Assembly: GCF_019578655.1 (NCBI RefSeq)
Contig: NC_063261.1
Span: forward strand, 1,922,001-1,986,000
DNA from: Ricinus communis
Taxonomy: Eukaryota; Streptophyta; Magnoliopsida; Malpighiales; Euphorbiaceae
Direction of reading: 5' to 3'
Length of the DNA: 64,000 nt
A program made the translations under genes and the position numbers. Numbering within the stretch: position 1 is the stretch's first letter; each line of letters opens with the position of its first letter. Shown here piece by piece: positions 47,892 to 59,364 of the stretch. Below the pieces are notes generated by a model, which was given only the letters and a program-made list of their open reading frames with translations, made no database searches and was not told the DNA's origin.

Positions 47892-50800
47892 ATGCATGAG
47901 AAGACTATTTTAATTAAGAAGAGGAATGTTCCTTCTTCTAAAGCTTGATGTGCTGAAACGGAAGATGATGGAAAAGAGAAATCAAATGATTCAAAATCCA
48001 AACCTATGAGGAAAAGGGATAATGAGGTTAATGATAACAATGTTAATAAACGAAGGAAGCTTCTAATTGATGAAACTAAAATTTGATCTAAGGTATTTTG
48101 TTTATTTTAAGTTCATTTGTTTAATTTCTTAGTTACATTTATTTTATTTAGGGTTTATGTTGTTATTTTGTTCTATGGTATTTTATTAGTAATTTTTTTG
48201 TTATTTAGGATATATTTATAATTTTTATAATGATTGGAATTTATTTATTTTAGACTTACCTTTTGTTTATTTTTGTTATTTTCTTTATTTTTTTGTTGAT
48301 ATTCTTTTATTTGATAATTTTTTTACTTTATAAAACTTAATATTTTATTTTTAAAATTTTTTATTTAATTTTTACTTTCGCATAATCTATTTTTGAATTT
48401 GCATTCTTGTTTATTTAAGGTTGACTTTTAATTTATTTTAAGTTTACTTTATTTTTTCTGTACTGTGTTCGAATTTTGGTTTCTTTTGACTAATTTTTTT
48501 TATTCAATTGTGATCATTGAAAGTGGATGTAGAAGATTATTTCAATACTAAAGTTGGTTATCATTTGTATTATGATGTTATTACAAACATTAAAGATAAG
48601 CTTGATGAGAAATAATTGTTGATGTTTAGGAATAGTTATTTTGGTCATTTTTTGGATCTTCCTCCTTTTAAGTTGCATTCCCAGCTTATTCATTTCTTAC
48701 TTCTTATGGGGCTGAGCAACTTAATAATTTTAAGATGTGGTTTGACATTTGTAGCCATAGATTGAGATTTGGTGTAGATGAGTTTGTTTTAGTTACAGGT
48801 TTAAGATGTCAAGGGGAGTTGAATACGTTTGGTTTTGCTAAAGAATTAAATGTTTTAGTTGAAAAGCATTTTAAATATGTTAAACGGATAAATCAGCAAA
48901 CCATTAATAAAGTTTTTATCTAAAAGGTGGTTGTGTGATGATGATGTTTTGAAGTTTTCTTATTTGTATTTCTTGCATCTTTTTATATTATCTTCACCGA
49001 AAGAAAAGTTAATTTCATTGTCAAACTTTAATATTTTTGAACTCGGTAAATTGATGACTATCTTAGGGTTTAGAGATCTTTAATCTTATTCTTAATTTTT
49101 TAAAAAGTAAAGTATATGGAAAAAGAAAGAATATTTAGGAAGGAAAAGAAAGAAAATATTATTATAGGTTGATTGGTTTTTCTTATGCACTTTAATATTG
49201 GTTTTATGAGTGTTGTCTTTCAGTTATTAACTATTTTGCTATTTTGGTGAATCGTGATATGATATTTCAAATTTTAAAATGAAAAGTTACTAACGTTTCA
49301 AGTTATAAATCGTTAGATAGTGGTTTGTTTCAGAATGGAGGAAAGAAGATAATTAGTTTTTTTATTGATTTCTTTATTTTCTTATAAATATTGTTTCTTT
49401 ATATTTTTATTTTTTTTAGTTAAAGCTGAAAAATATTCGTTCCACTACTGCTGAGAGGGAAAAGCTTGATTTGAGCGGTTTTTGTCAAAGGATAAGGATA
49501 AATCTATTGTAGATGGCGATGAAAATGAAGATGATAATTTTGAAGATATTGTCTCTTCTCATTATTTTGATTCATCTACTAGTTGTAAACATAAAATCAA
49601 CAAGAATTTTAGTTCAAGTTCATCTGATTCAATTAAGAAGAAATTAGATTCTCTTTTGTCTTGTAAGAAAAAATTGTAAAGTAAACTTAGTGGTCTTAGA
49701 CTTTGCATTAATTTGAAATTTGTTAATATTTTTTATTGTTTATCAGCTTTGAAAAGAAGTTCGGGGTTGATGAAAAAACTAATGACGTAAGTTTTTCTAT
49801 AGTTGTGTTTTAGTTAATTTTTTGTTGATTTTATTTTTGTTGTTTGATTGTTGTTTTTTTTGGAGATTTGTAGGATCATAAAGATAATAGTGTTGGTGAT
49901 GGTTCATTTGTTGCTTTTAAGGATGATTCTTCTGATAATGATGAAAACCAAGAAAAATATATTGTTAAGGTAATTTTTAAATTTTTATTTTAATTATGTA
50001 TATATATTTTTATACTTAATATTTTTTTAAATTTTTTTGGTAGCTTGTATATGAATCACAAAAGCAGTTTGATACTCCTAAAGAATTTAATGTTGATGCG
50101 AAAGAGGATGTTATTGAGGAAGAAAATTTTGATGTTTCTGGTTGTAAAGATGATGTTTTGAAGAAAAACAATTATGATGGTGATGACAGTAAAAATGGTA
50201 ATTTTGTGCATAAGGATTGTAATATGGGTGATGATAAAGTTGATGTTGGTATGTGTGATAGTGGTGTTGTTGGTACAAGTGATGATAATGTTGGTATAGG
50301 TACTAGTGTTGGCAATCATGATGTTAGAGATGAACTTGTAGAAGATATTGATGCTGATAAAGTTATTTGTATTTTTTTATTTTCTTCTTTTTTTTTATTT
50401 TATAAGGATGATATGAAATATGAAATTAGTTCTAGATTTTCTTTTAATGATATTGATCTAGAAGTTTTGAAAGAAAGTTAGTTCTGGATCTTCTTTTGAT
50501 GATATTGATCCAGAAGTTTTAAAAGAAAATCTTGCTAATGCTTTGAAGGCTGTTAAAATAAGCTAATTCTTTATGTATTTTTTTTTATATATTTAAAGTT
50601 GATTTTTGGTTGATCTTTTATTTTTTTTTCTCTGCTACTTTTTTGCAGGCAGTTGATTATGCTAATATTTCTAGTACTGTTAATTTAAACTCTGGTGCTG
50701 ATACACTAGTTTATTCTAAGAAGGTGATTAAATCTAGTTTTGTGTTTAAGTTACTTTTTTTCACTGACTTTGATTCTTTTGAAGGTGAAAATGCTGAAAG

Positions 50801-52009
50801 AATATCCTAAGTTAGTGGTGCATAGCTTTTGTCCTTTTAATGATGAACTTTCTACTTCTTTTGATTTTAGCAAGCAAGTTAAATTTGATTTATGGTTGGA
50901 TGCTAGAATGAAAAAGAAGAACAAGTAACTTCTTCTTATTATTTTTCTATGTTTTATATTTTTTTAGTTTTTTTATGAATAACTTCATTATTTTATTTTT
51001 ATAGGAGAAAGATTTATCATTCAAAAGATAATGAAATTAAACCTCCTTCAAATTTTAGAGTTGAAGCTGTTTATTAAAAAACTCAGTTTCATTCACTTCA
51101 GTATTGTGGTCATGCTCTTTCTTCATCAGTGATTTTTTATTTTTTTCATTTTCTTATTTTTTGTTTATAAATTATTTATGTCTTATTAATATACTGAATA
51201 TATACTTAATACATACTAAGACTGTTTTTTTCCAACAGCATATTAACGTGATTTTCTATTACTTGAGGAAAAAATAGAAAATTATTCATAGTGATTTTCT
51301 AAGATGTACTACAACAAATAATATTTTTGGTCGGCACATACAAAATCTATATTCTGATTTCTTGAAAAAGAAGAAGAATTTATCAGTTGGTTCAGGTTCA
51401 TATTATGTTGCAAAGATTATTTAAGATAAATTTATCTTGTATTCTACTTTTTGGATTGATCTTGATCATGTTCTGTTTCCTATCCATGTCAAGGAGTAGC
51501 ACTGGATTTTGGATCATTTGAGTTTCATAGATCGTTGTATCTATATTTGTAACTCTTTGAGGTAAAGCAGAAAATTAATTCTACATTGGCAGTTATGAAA
51601 TCATATAGTATTCTGTTGCCTTATTTTCTTGCTCTTATTAGTTTCTATGATGAACGAAAGGATATCAATTTCAACTTTGGTCCTTATGCAAATAAGAGTT
51701 TGGATGATCTATTTCATGTGGAAATGGTTGATAGGTTGCCTACTCAGAAAGATAAGTAAGTTTTATGTTTTATTGATGTGTTAATAGTTTTATATTTATT
51801 TATTTATTTGATTTTTTTTTGAAGTGATTGTGGTGATTTTTTTATTGCTTGCTTTGGTGAATACTTCATCCATTCAAAGGAATTCTCTTCTGATTTTAGC
51901 ATGAAAATACATCATAATTGATTTGCTATTTTATCGTATGCCTATGTTAAAATGAAGAAAGAAAAGAACATTTTCAAGTGATGATGAATCTCATCCAATG
52001 ATAAAGTGA
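47892..52009 (+). pseudogene. DUF1985 / Ulp1-like (C48) cysteine peptidase gene of the MULE, decayed
   Basis: Plus strand, several exons. The first frame, from ATG 47892, is Lys-rich ('KKRNVPSS'). The DUF1985 region (about 48530-49090) shows 'FRNSYFGHFLDLPPFKLHSQ', 'DICSHRLRFGVDEFVLVTGL' and 'SYLYFLHLFILSSPKEKL'. An acidic, low-complexity linker spans 49480-50570, with introns such as 49793-49873. The peptidase domain (51240-52009) has the expected His-Trp (51500-51505, after an in-frame stop), Asp (51530-51532, 'FIDRCIYI') and catalytic Cys in 'SDCGDF' (51829-51831). All three catalytic residues survive but stops and shifts break the gene. Known family activity is SUMO removal or processing; what MULE copies do is unresolved. 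Confidence 0.7.
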
Positions 52010-52475
52010 TAATTGAAGTTGAAGAATTTAAGTTATTTAGATGTTTAGGAATTTGTTTTTTAAGTTGTTTTATACTTTTGAACATTAATGTTGATGTTTT
52101 AGTCTTTCATGTTTTTTAAAATTATTGTAGATATTTGTTTATATATTTCTTCTTAATATAAGTTCTTTCTTTCATTTATATATATATCTAAAATATACTA
52201 ATTATATATCTGAAATATATTTACTGTATTTTATTATATTTTATTTTTTTATCTTGATATTTTACTTTACAACAGTTTATGATAACTGAATTTTATACTT
52301 ATTATAATACAAATTATTTTTTGTAAAATGAAATATAATATTTGAATATGCTAAGTGCTTATAATTATTTCATTTGAAATGCCATTTATCAAAAATAAAC
52401 TTCTAATCAACTCACATTATTCAAAAATAATATTGTTTAAATTTCTAATGTATTAATTTTTTTTGGTAAACTTCT
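52010..52475. other. Spacer between the convergent MULE genes
   Basis: Very AT-rich. Presumably holds the 3' ends of both genes. No further coding sequence or repeat was recognised. Confidence 0.4.
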
Positions 52476-53965
52476 GCATATCTTTCTATTATGTCCTTGT
52501 TGTCCACATCTGCTACATTTATTTTATTTTTTGATTTCCCATCCTACTATAGTTCTTCTCTTTCTTAGTCTTCCATACTTTATTCTTCCTTCATACAATT
52601 ATTTCCTTCACTATTATTAGTATGTCTCACATTATTTGATTGTCTATTGGATACGCTATTGCTTCATATATGTTTAGTAACATCTCTTTTGGGAAGTATT
52701 ATGAGCAAAAAGCATATGGTTTGTGATATATTTCTTTGAGTACTATCATAGCATGTTGGCATGGTATTTGGTTAATTTCAAATTTCTTGCATATGCATGA
52801 TTTTGTTGTTAGGTCTACTGTATGTCTTCTCATACTCATACACTATGTATAGTTCATCTGTTAATTTTGAGACCTGTAATCATAGTACAGATTAATGTTA
52901 AATTTTTAATTTTTTTCACTTTATTTTATGAAATAGAAAAATTTATATAAAATATACATGAAATCTACATTTCTAGAATTTTAATTTATGAGTTGCAGAT
53001 TGTGTCTTATTTTTCTAGTCATCAGTTCTGTTTTTTAAATAATAACATATACCCAAAAAATACCAAATATATACCAAGGCGTAGGACATAATCTATATAA
53101 TTTAATATTATGAATTAATTAAGAATTTGTAAATCTAACCTTCATTTTTAATGATTTCATTTAATTATGATTAAGTGTTTCTTCTACTCTCTTTGCCAAT
53201 CTTGTGAAAGTCGACTTTGCTAAATCTCTATTTGTATGGCTCGATTCTTAAATTAAAACACATAGATACTCCAACAGAACTGTTATTGGTAGATCCTTGC
53301 TCCTATATTTTTTGTATTTATTGATTCAGCTATATTTATCGTTAAAATTGTATGTCTATTGTTAATATTGTGTGCTCTTATCCATTAATGGTATTCCGAT
53401 ATTTTCTAGGTAAGGTCTTATACGTTTGTCTATCTTGTTTATCTTGGACACGTGGTATTCAAAATTTTCTATTGTATATGCCTTTACTGCTGATTTTCAA
53501 AATCTATTATGCAAAATGCTAGAGGAAATATTTTACCATTTGCGTCTTATGTGCTTGTTAAGAAAAGCATTCCTCTATAGGCAGATTTGAGGAAAGTTCC
53601 ATCTACTATTATTATTGGTATACAGCAAGTCCATCATTTTATTGAAGCTTAAAGTGCCATGAATACATATAGGAATGTAAGATCTTCTTTCTTTTATAGC
53701 TCAACAATTAAACTGGGATTTGATTTTTCTATCATGTACAAATAGCTTAGCAACATCCCATAAGATTCTTATACTTTTCCTTTTATTTTTTCTAATGCTT
53801 TTTCCTTTGATCTCCAAGCTTTTAAGTAGTTTACAAATATACTGTAATCATCTTTCATGTGCCTTATTATATTTGGAGGAGTATACATTGTTTTGATGCT
53901 GAGACATTTTATTTTTATATAATTTTCGATGATTGATGTAGTTGCTTGCTTTTGATCGCTATGTC

Positions 53966-54163
53966 TTATTTCCAATAAACATGTTGTATGTTGTTGAGCT
54001 TTCGAATCTCAAACATTGTTGTTTTTTCATTTTTTGAAGCTCTTATTTTTCAATTGCAATTGTTATTTCCAATGAACATGTATGTATGTTGTTGAGCTTT
54101 CAAATCTCAAACATTGTTGTTTTTCCATTTTTTAAAGCTCTTGGTTTCCAATTGCAATTATTA
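53966..54163 (-). repeat. Two-copy tandem duplication of about 97 bp in the transposase
   Basis: The segment starting TTATTTCCAATAAACATG at 53966 repeats from 54063 as TTATTTCCAATGAACATG, with few differences. It lies between the MuDR domain and the core of the transposase. As the unit is not a multiple of three it shifts the frame. Confidence 0.85.
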
Positions 54164-55699
54164 TCCAAGCATTATAAAAAGATTGTCTTTGGTATGATTT
54201 TTGCACCTTATATTGGAAGTGGTTCTTAAGAGCATAGAAGTTGATTGCTCTCACGACCCGATATGTGGGCCCGTGATCAGCACTAGGAAATGGGTAGGCT
54301 TAAGGCCACCAAATCCCGTAGTAAGCCTGACAATTCACTAACTCAATCAAGGTATAATCCAAATTCTGTCCAATAGCACTATTCCATAACTAGCCTTTAA
54401 CCATCAGATACTACATATTTAATTCGGTCTGTCAGCATAATTAGGTAAGACCAAAAGTTACATGCAATTACAAAATGATAAGTCTGAAATTTCTACAGTG
54501 GAGATTCTAGAATTTTAAAAGTCAAATATACCAAAACTCAGTTACATTAATCTGAAGATGAAGGAGTCGGGCTGCTAGAGGAAAAGAACTGCAGAAAAAT
54601 TAACAACACCTAAAAAATAGTTAAATTGAGACTGTTAGTCTCGAGAGTGAGTTAAAATCATATATCCAAAACGAATACAACACTTTCATAAAATATTTGT
54701 TTAACTAAAATGAAATACTAAGTCATGCAAAAATACATGTCATGCCATGCTTCTATAAGATAAATTTTACATACTACGGGACGAGTACCTCAGCAGAACC
54801 CTAACTCCCAACACTAACAGTCTTAGCCTTTTGGCTCTCTCACTCCAATAAGGCTTGCGCCCAGATAGTGGAGCTCGACCAGGGTCCTTAAATCCAGTCT
54901 AATCACTTAATTTCCAATAAAGCCGGTGCCCAGAGAGCAATGCTCGACTAAGGACCTTTACTCCGGCAAACACACTCTACACAACCCAAAAAGTTGAACT
55001 CGACCAGGGCAAGTCCTAAATTATCCTTTTACCACCTGTCTCAAATTCACACCAGTGTTCATGCGGTCCTGATACAATCCATCAGGTGGCATGTTCTATT
55101 GTCATATCATCCTATATCAACATGCAAACATAATACCAATGATGTAGAAATTGATATATGAATATTCAAATCTATGAATCAATTAATCGGAATTACTATT
55201 TAAGATCTTGCAAGACACATGTATAGCAGATATATGACTTTAACTCACACTTTTGACGACCTCCTTCTGCTCCTAAGCCTCGGGTAGAGTGAGTTGAACT
55301 AATAAATTATCTATTCACGGGAACAATTCAATCAATAAAAGTAAAATATTTAACAAATATCCCTAGGCCTAGACTCCTAAAACTGACTGTCTAAGAATTT
55401 CGACTCAGATAATTTCCACCGAAAATTCGGCAGAACCTTCCCTAAATACGAATGTCTACCCCCTATATAACGGGTCCAGGACCTGTCAGAAATACTTCTA
55501 ATTTTCAACAATTAGTTAACGAGAGTCGAGCCATCAAAAGTACATCATTTTTTCCGACTTCACAACACATTACATATCACAATTATTGGCAAACGGTCCG
55601 ACATACTAATTATTTCGACAAACAAACCTCACATAACTTTTCCTGTGCTCAACACAATAATTAATCACATAATTTTTATTAACAAACTCTAAAATCAAT

Positions 55700-56340
55700 G
55701 GGCTAGATGATTACCAAGACGCTTGATCACCCAGTCGACTCGCCTCCAATCGCTGGAGTCCGATCGACGATTCGAGCTCGCCTACAGACTCGAGACAACA
55801 TGCTAATGATGATTCCATCACTCGATCCTCCAATCCAACCCCCGATCATCCGGAGAAATTCACGAACGATCTCAGCCGTCGATTTTCAAATGGAGTCTGA
55901 TTGCCGCAAAACTGGTGCCATTGGAAAGCTTGAGCCGACGGGAGTCCAGATATGCCCTTTGATCAGCCAAAACTCGTTGAAGATGACAGGAAAAGCCTAA
56001 AATTCTGGCTGCCTTCACTTCGCCGGAACTCCTTCCTCCGGCCATAATTGTCGACGCCGCTGCTCCCAAAAGGAAGCCCATACTCAAGTGAGTCAATCGC
56101 CACCCAACTCGGCCACCATTGCCGTCGAAAACAGCCCACACGGCATCGACAACTGCTACCTCCTCTATTTTTTTTCTCTTCGCCGCATTGCCGCCAACGC
56201 CTGCTGAAGCTGCTGCCGCCAGCGCCAACTACCGCCATCGCGCCTCGAGCTCGACAGATAGCAGCTCCTCTTCTCTCCCTCTTCCTTCTTCCCCGACATG
56301 CCGATCTCCCCCTTTCTTTCTTTCCTTGTTTCAAAATTTA
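55700..56340. other. GC-rich block with overlapping open frames inside the solo LTR
   Basis: This part has open frames on both strands: plus 55707-56000 and 56048-56341, minus 55872-56228 and 55963-56334. They are rich in Ser, Pro, Ala and Arg, and none resembles a protein I know. Overlap on both strands suggests composition rather than coding. In minus sense it lies downstream of the likely promoter, so it would be transcribed leader. Confidence 0.4.
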
Positions 56341-56849
56341 GACCCTCAACGTTTTTTAATAACCATTTAGTCCCTCATTTCTTTTTATTACTAACAATTT
56401 CTCCGTGCAAAATTTCCATTTAACACTCTCATTTTTCTTTAGCTTTTCAATTAAGCCCCTAACTACTTAATTTGGGCCAAATTACAATTATTAAAAATAA
56501 AGAATTACTTATTTATCCTTACTTTTAAAGGTGAAATTACTAAAATGCCCTTACCGCCATATTTAATTATAAAAATACCAACCATGAAAATTTTCATTTA
56601 AACCTCATATTAAAGAAATTATACTTTTAGTCCTTATTTCAAAATTAATTATCAAATTAGTCCTAACACTTAATTAACTTAAATAATCAATTTGCTAATT
56701 ATTTTTCAATTTAAACCAACACCATTTGCTAATTAAAATTTTTCATTCCCAATAAATTCTTATATAAAAATACTATCTACTAATTCTTTCATAACTTTCA
56801 AATATGATATTTATTTCATACATTCATATTTGGAGAAAATTAAGTGACC

Positions 56850-56878
<29 letters not shown>
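56850..56878. repeat. (TA)n microsatellite
   Basis: A run of TA of about 28 bp inside the solo LTR. Shorter TA runs are at about 35720, 37823 and 46257. Confidence 0.9.
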
Positions 56879-56883
<5 letters not shown>

Positions 56884-57233
56884 CGCCTAAGGAATCTACT
56901 TAATTAATTTCTTTGGAAATCAAACTAATTAGATATAGAAAAATAATCCCTTATTTTTATCTAGCATTAAAATCCTATTTTAAATCATCCCAATTAAATT
57001 AATTAAAATAAAGTAAGATTAAATTAAATAAAAACTCATCATTAGTTATTACTAATATTATTATTATTATTAAAAAAAATAATTTTGGGTATTACAATTA
57101 CTATCTGAAGAGTGAGTTTGTCGTTGTATGTTTGGCCTTCTTTTATTTCTGAATGCATTATGTTTGTTATCACATCTATTTTTTGACTTTTGTTTTCTAC
57201 TTCTTCATCCTCTTCTGCCACTTTCTTGCTCAT

Positions 57234-58700
57234 TAAAATCGCATATTCAAGAACATCTAAAATGCTCTTTGTTTGTTATGCATTTGTTGATTTTCATTAG
57301 TTAGTATGTTTCTGTTTTAAAATATAAAGATTGAATGTTTTCTTTTTCTTGATTCAAAACTATTATGCATAAAGGATATTTTCTACAATCTGGTCATGTC
57401 TTTTTGAGCTCTTTTATAACAATAGTATTTTATTGTCTTCTATTTTTAGAGATGGATATGCACTCTTGACTTGATATTTGATTTCCGGTCTGGTTGATGT
57501 TTGGTTGATCTGACAATTTTTATATTAAACTACTATAGTCATTTTCTTTTATGAGTATCATTCCCATTACATGAAAATTGATGTAATTCATATTTTAATT
57601 TCATTCACCATTGTATTGTACGAATACTAGTAAACTCTCCACATCTATTTTTCAAAGAATCATTATATTTAATAAATATTTTTCTAAATTAGATGTTTTA
57701 AATATTTGATAAACAAATCATTAACTTAATATCCATACCTAATAGAAAAATAACAAATCAAAAATTTTCATTCTTTTTAATTTATTTTTTATAAACATTA
57801 TACAATGTTGTATATATTGTTTTTTCTCTATATATTCAACAAATTAAATATGCACATTTATTCTTTTCGAAGTGTTCTAATTTAAAATAATTACCTTTAA
57901 GCTCTTGTTCTTAATGAACCTTCATATCTATTTGTTATTTGATTTTTCAAATTTATATTGCAGCAGTTTTTGTCAAAGAAACGAGAAAAGCAATTTGTCT
58001 TCTTTTCAGATATAGGTTTTAGAAAAAGTTGATGGATTCTGACCTCTTTCACGCTGAGTTTGTTGTTGCCAGATGAAGATGGAGATTTTGAAGGTTGAAT
58101 GAAGACTGTTGCAGGATTTTTTTTCTTATTCTTTCGAAGTTTATGTAGTAAAGGAAGGAAGAAGAAGATTTTGGTGTTAGATGTCAAAGATGAAAGTTTT
58201 GCTGGTTGAAGAAAGAGTGTTGCGGCTTCCCTTTTTTTTTTTTTTGGTCTTTTGGAAGTTTATGAAGTAAAAGAAAGAAGAACATGTTGGATTCATTTTT
58301 TTTGGAAGGTGGAGTAGCTGAAATTTATTGTTTTAGGTATAATGATTTAAGCATATTTTTGTATTTTTTTTCTTGAAAAGTATACTTTTGTAAGTTCTTT
58401 TTTTGTAAGGTAAAAATATAATAGATGCTGAAAAAAAAGAAATATTTATGTAAAGAACTCTAAATAAAAAGTTTTAAGTGTGGTGATTCTATACTGCCAT
58501 TTTTAGTTGTTTAATAACCTACTAATATTGATTTTCGCTTAAAATAACAATTGAGGTTATGAGTATGCATATAATTAGTTACCAGATTTATTCGTTACCC
58601 ATATTTATATGTGTAAAAAAACTTTTAACATCTCAAAAAAAAAAAAAGTAATCCCCTAAATATCAAAGATTAAATTGAAGAAGTAAATTCGTAACACTTA
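57234..58700. other. MULE 5' flank on the transposase side
   Basis: AT-rich. Contains a minus-strand frame at 57897-58187 with no recognised domain and a diverged duplication of about 80-105 bp at 58090-58290. No terminal inverted repeat was recognised. Confidence 0.4.
58090..58290. repeat. Diverged tandem duplication
   Basis: A segment of the form 'GGTTGAATGAAGACTGTTGC...GAAGTTTATGTAGTAAAGGAAG' repeats about 105 bp further on as 'GGTTGAAGAAAGAGTGTTGC...GAAGTTTATGAAGTAAAAGAAAG', each with a long T run between. Confidence 0.75.
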
Positions 58701-59364
58701 CAAGTACTAAACATCAATATAAATTTTCAATTTAAAAATAATTTTTATAAATTTTATATCAAACATAACATAAATCCTAATTGAATACTGATAAAATGCT
58801 TATTTCAAAAAATATATAAATTAGTAGTAAAAACTAAAGATTCCAAAGAAACTGAATAACCGAAAGATTTACAAACACTATTGGAAAGAAAATATGGAGA
58901 TGCACAACTTAAATTTGAAATAAAAAGACATTCTTCAATTTTGTAAAGTTATTTATAACAATAACAGTCTCAGTTAAGCAATGAAGAATTTGTTTATTGA
59001 ATAGAGAACTTTAGAAAGAAACAGAATTTTAAACTAGTACATAAATTATTCTAAGACTTACAGCTGGAAAAAGAAAAAAGCTTAAATGAACAATGAGCAG
59101 TTTATTCATCAAGAGTTCATAACTCTAAATGAACTGAGAGGCAAAAGAAAAAATAATAATAACAAAAATAAATTACAATACAAGACAAGCATCCTCCCAC
59201 TGCAAATTTGCCAGGAAAAGTTGCAGGAATTGCTTCACTGTAACTTCACTTTCTGGAGAACAATCATCAGAATGCTATACCAAGGCCATCAGAGATGTCC
59301 GCCTAGGGACAGCAAGATAACAAAATGCAAGAGAAAGGGCAAGGGCAAGGGACGCCACTTTTAT
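58701..59364. other. Intergenic stretch and 3' UTR of the decarboxylase gene
   Basis: The part nearest 59364 is presumably the 3' UTR of the minus-strand decarboxylase gene. The plus-strand frame across 59086-59514 is an antisense shadow. Nothing else was recognised. Confidence 0.5.

Larger units (their letters stand above)
54249..57096 (-). mobile_element. Solo LTR of the Tekay-1 family, inside the MULE transposase
   Basis: 2848 bp in minus sense, from TGTAATACCC (57096) to GTCGTGAGA (54249). It is flanked by ATTGC (54244-54248) and ATTAC (57097-57101), a 5-bp duplication with one change. The left part matches 6782 onward and 28948 onward. No internal region or primer site accompanies it, so it is a solo LTR left by recombination. 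The middle (55700-56340) is unusually GC-rich. Confidence 0.85.
52476..57233 (-). pseudogene. MULE (MuDR-type) transposase, split by a solo LTR
   Basis: Minus strand. The start (57233-57098) reads 'MSKKVAEEDEEVENK' then 'EIKEGQTYNDKLTLQI'. After the solo LTR the MuDR DNA-binding domain continues at 54243 with 'FYALKNHFQYKVQKS'. Next come 'HSDQKQATTSIIENYIK' and 'YLKAWRSKEKALEKIKG' (53950-53770). The transposase core has 'VDGTFLKSAYRGMLFL', whose Asp (53601-53603) is the first catalytic acid. About 100 residues that should follow, with the second acid, are missing. The sequence resumes with 'AYTIENFEYHVSKINKIDKR' near 53470. A SWIM zinc finger (52750-52800, 'CICKKFEINQIPCQH') and a CCHC knuckle (52476-52517, 'CSRCGQQGHNRKIC') end it. 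Inactive. Confidence 0.8.
47364..58700. mobile_element. Mutator-like element (MULE) with Ulp1-type peptidase gene (limits approximate)
   Basis: Two convergent broken genes, a plus-strand DUF1985/Ulp1-like gene (47892-52009) and a minus-strand MULE transposase (52476-57233), share an AT-rich region. This arrangement is known from Ulp1-bearing MULEs of the Kaonashi type in Arabidopsis and cucurbits. I could not find terminal inverted repeats by eye, and Kaonashi-type elements often lack them, so the limits are only the neighbouring Tekay-2 LTR and the decarboxylase gene. Confidence 0.65.

Noticed and set aside
55872..56334. Minus-strand frames of 118 and 123 codons as possible genes
   Set aside because: They overlap each other and plus-strand frames, show no known domain and lie inside a solo LTR; GC-rich composition explains the open frames.
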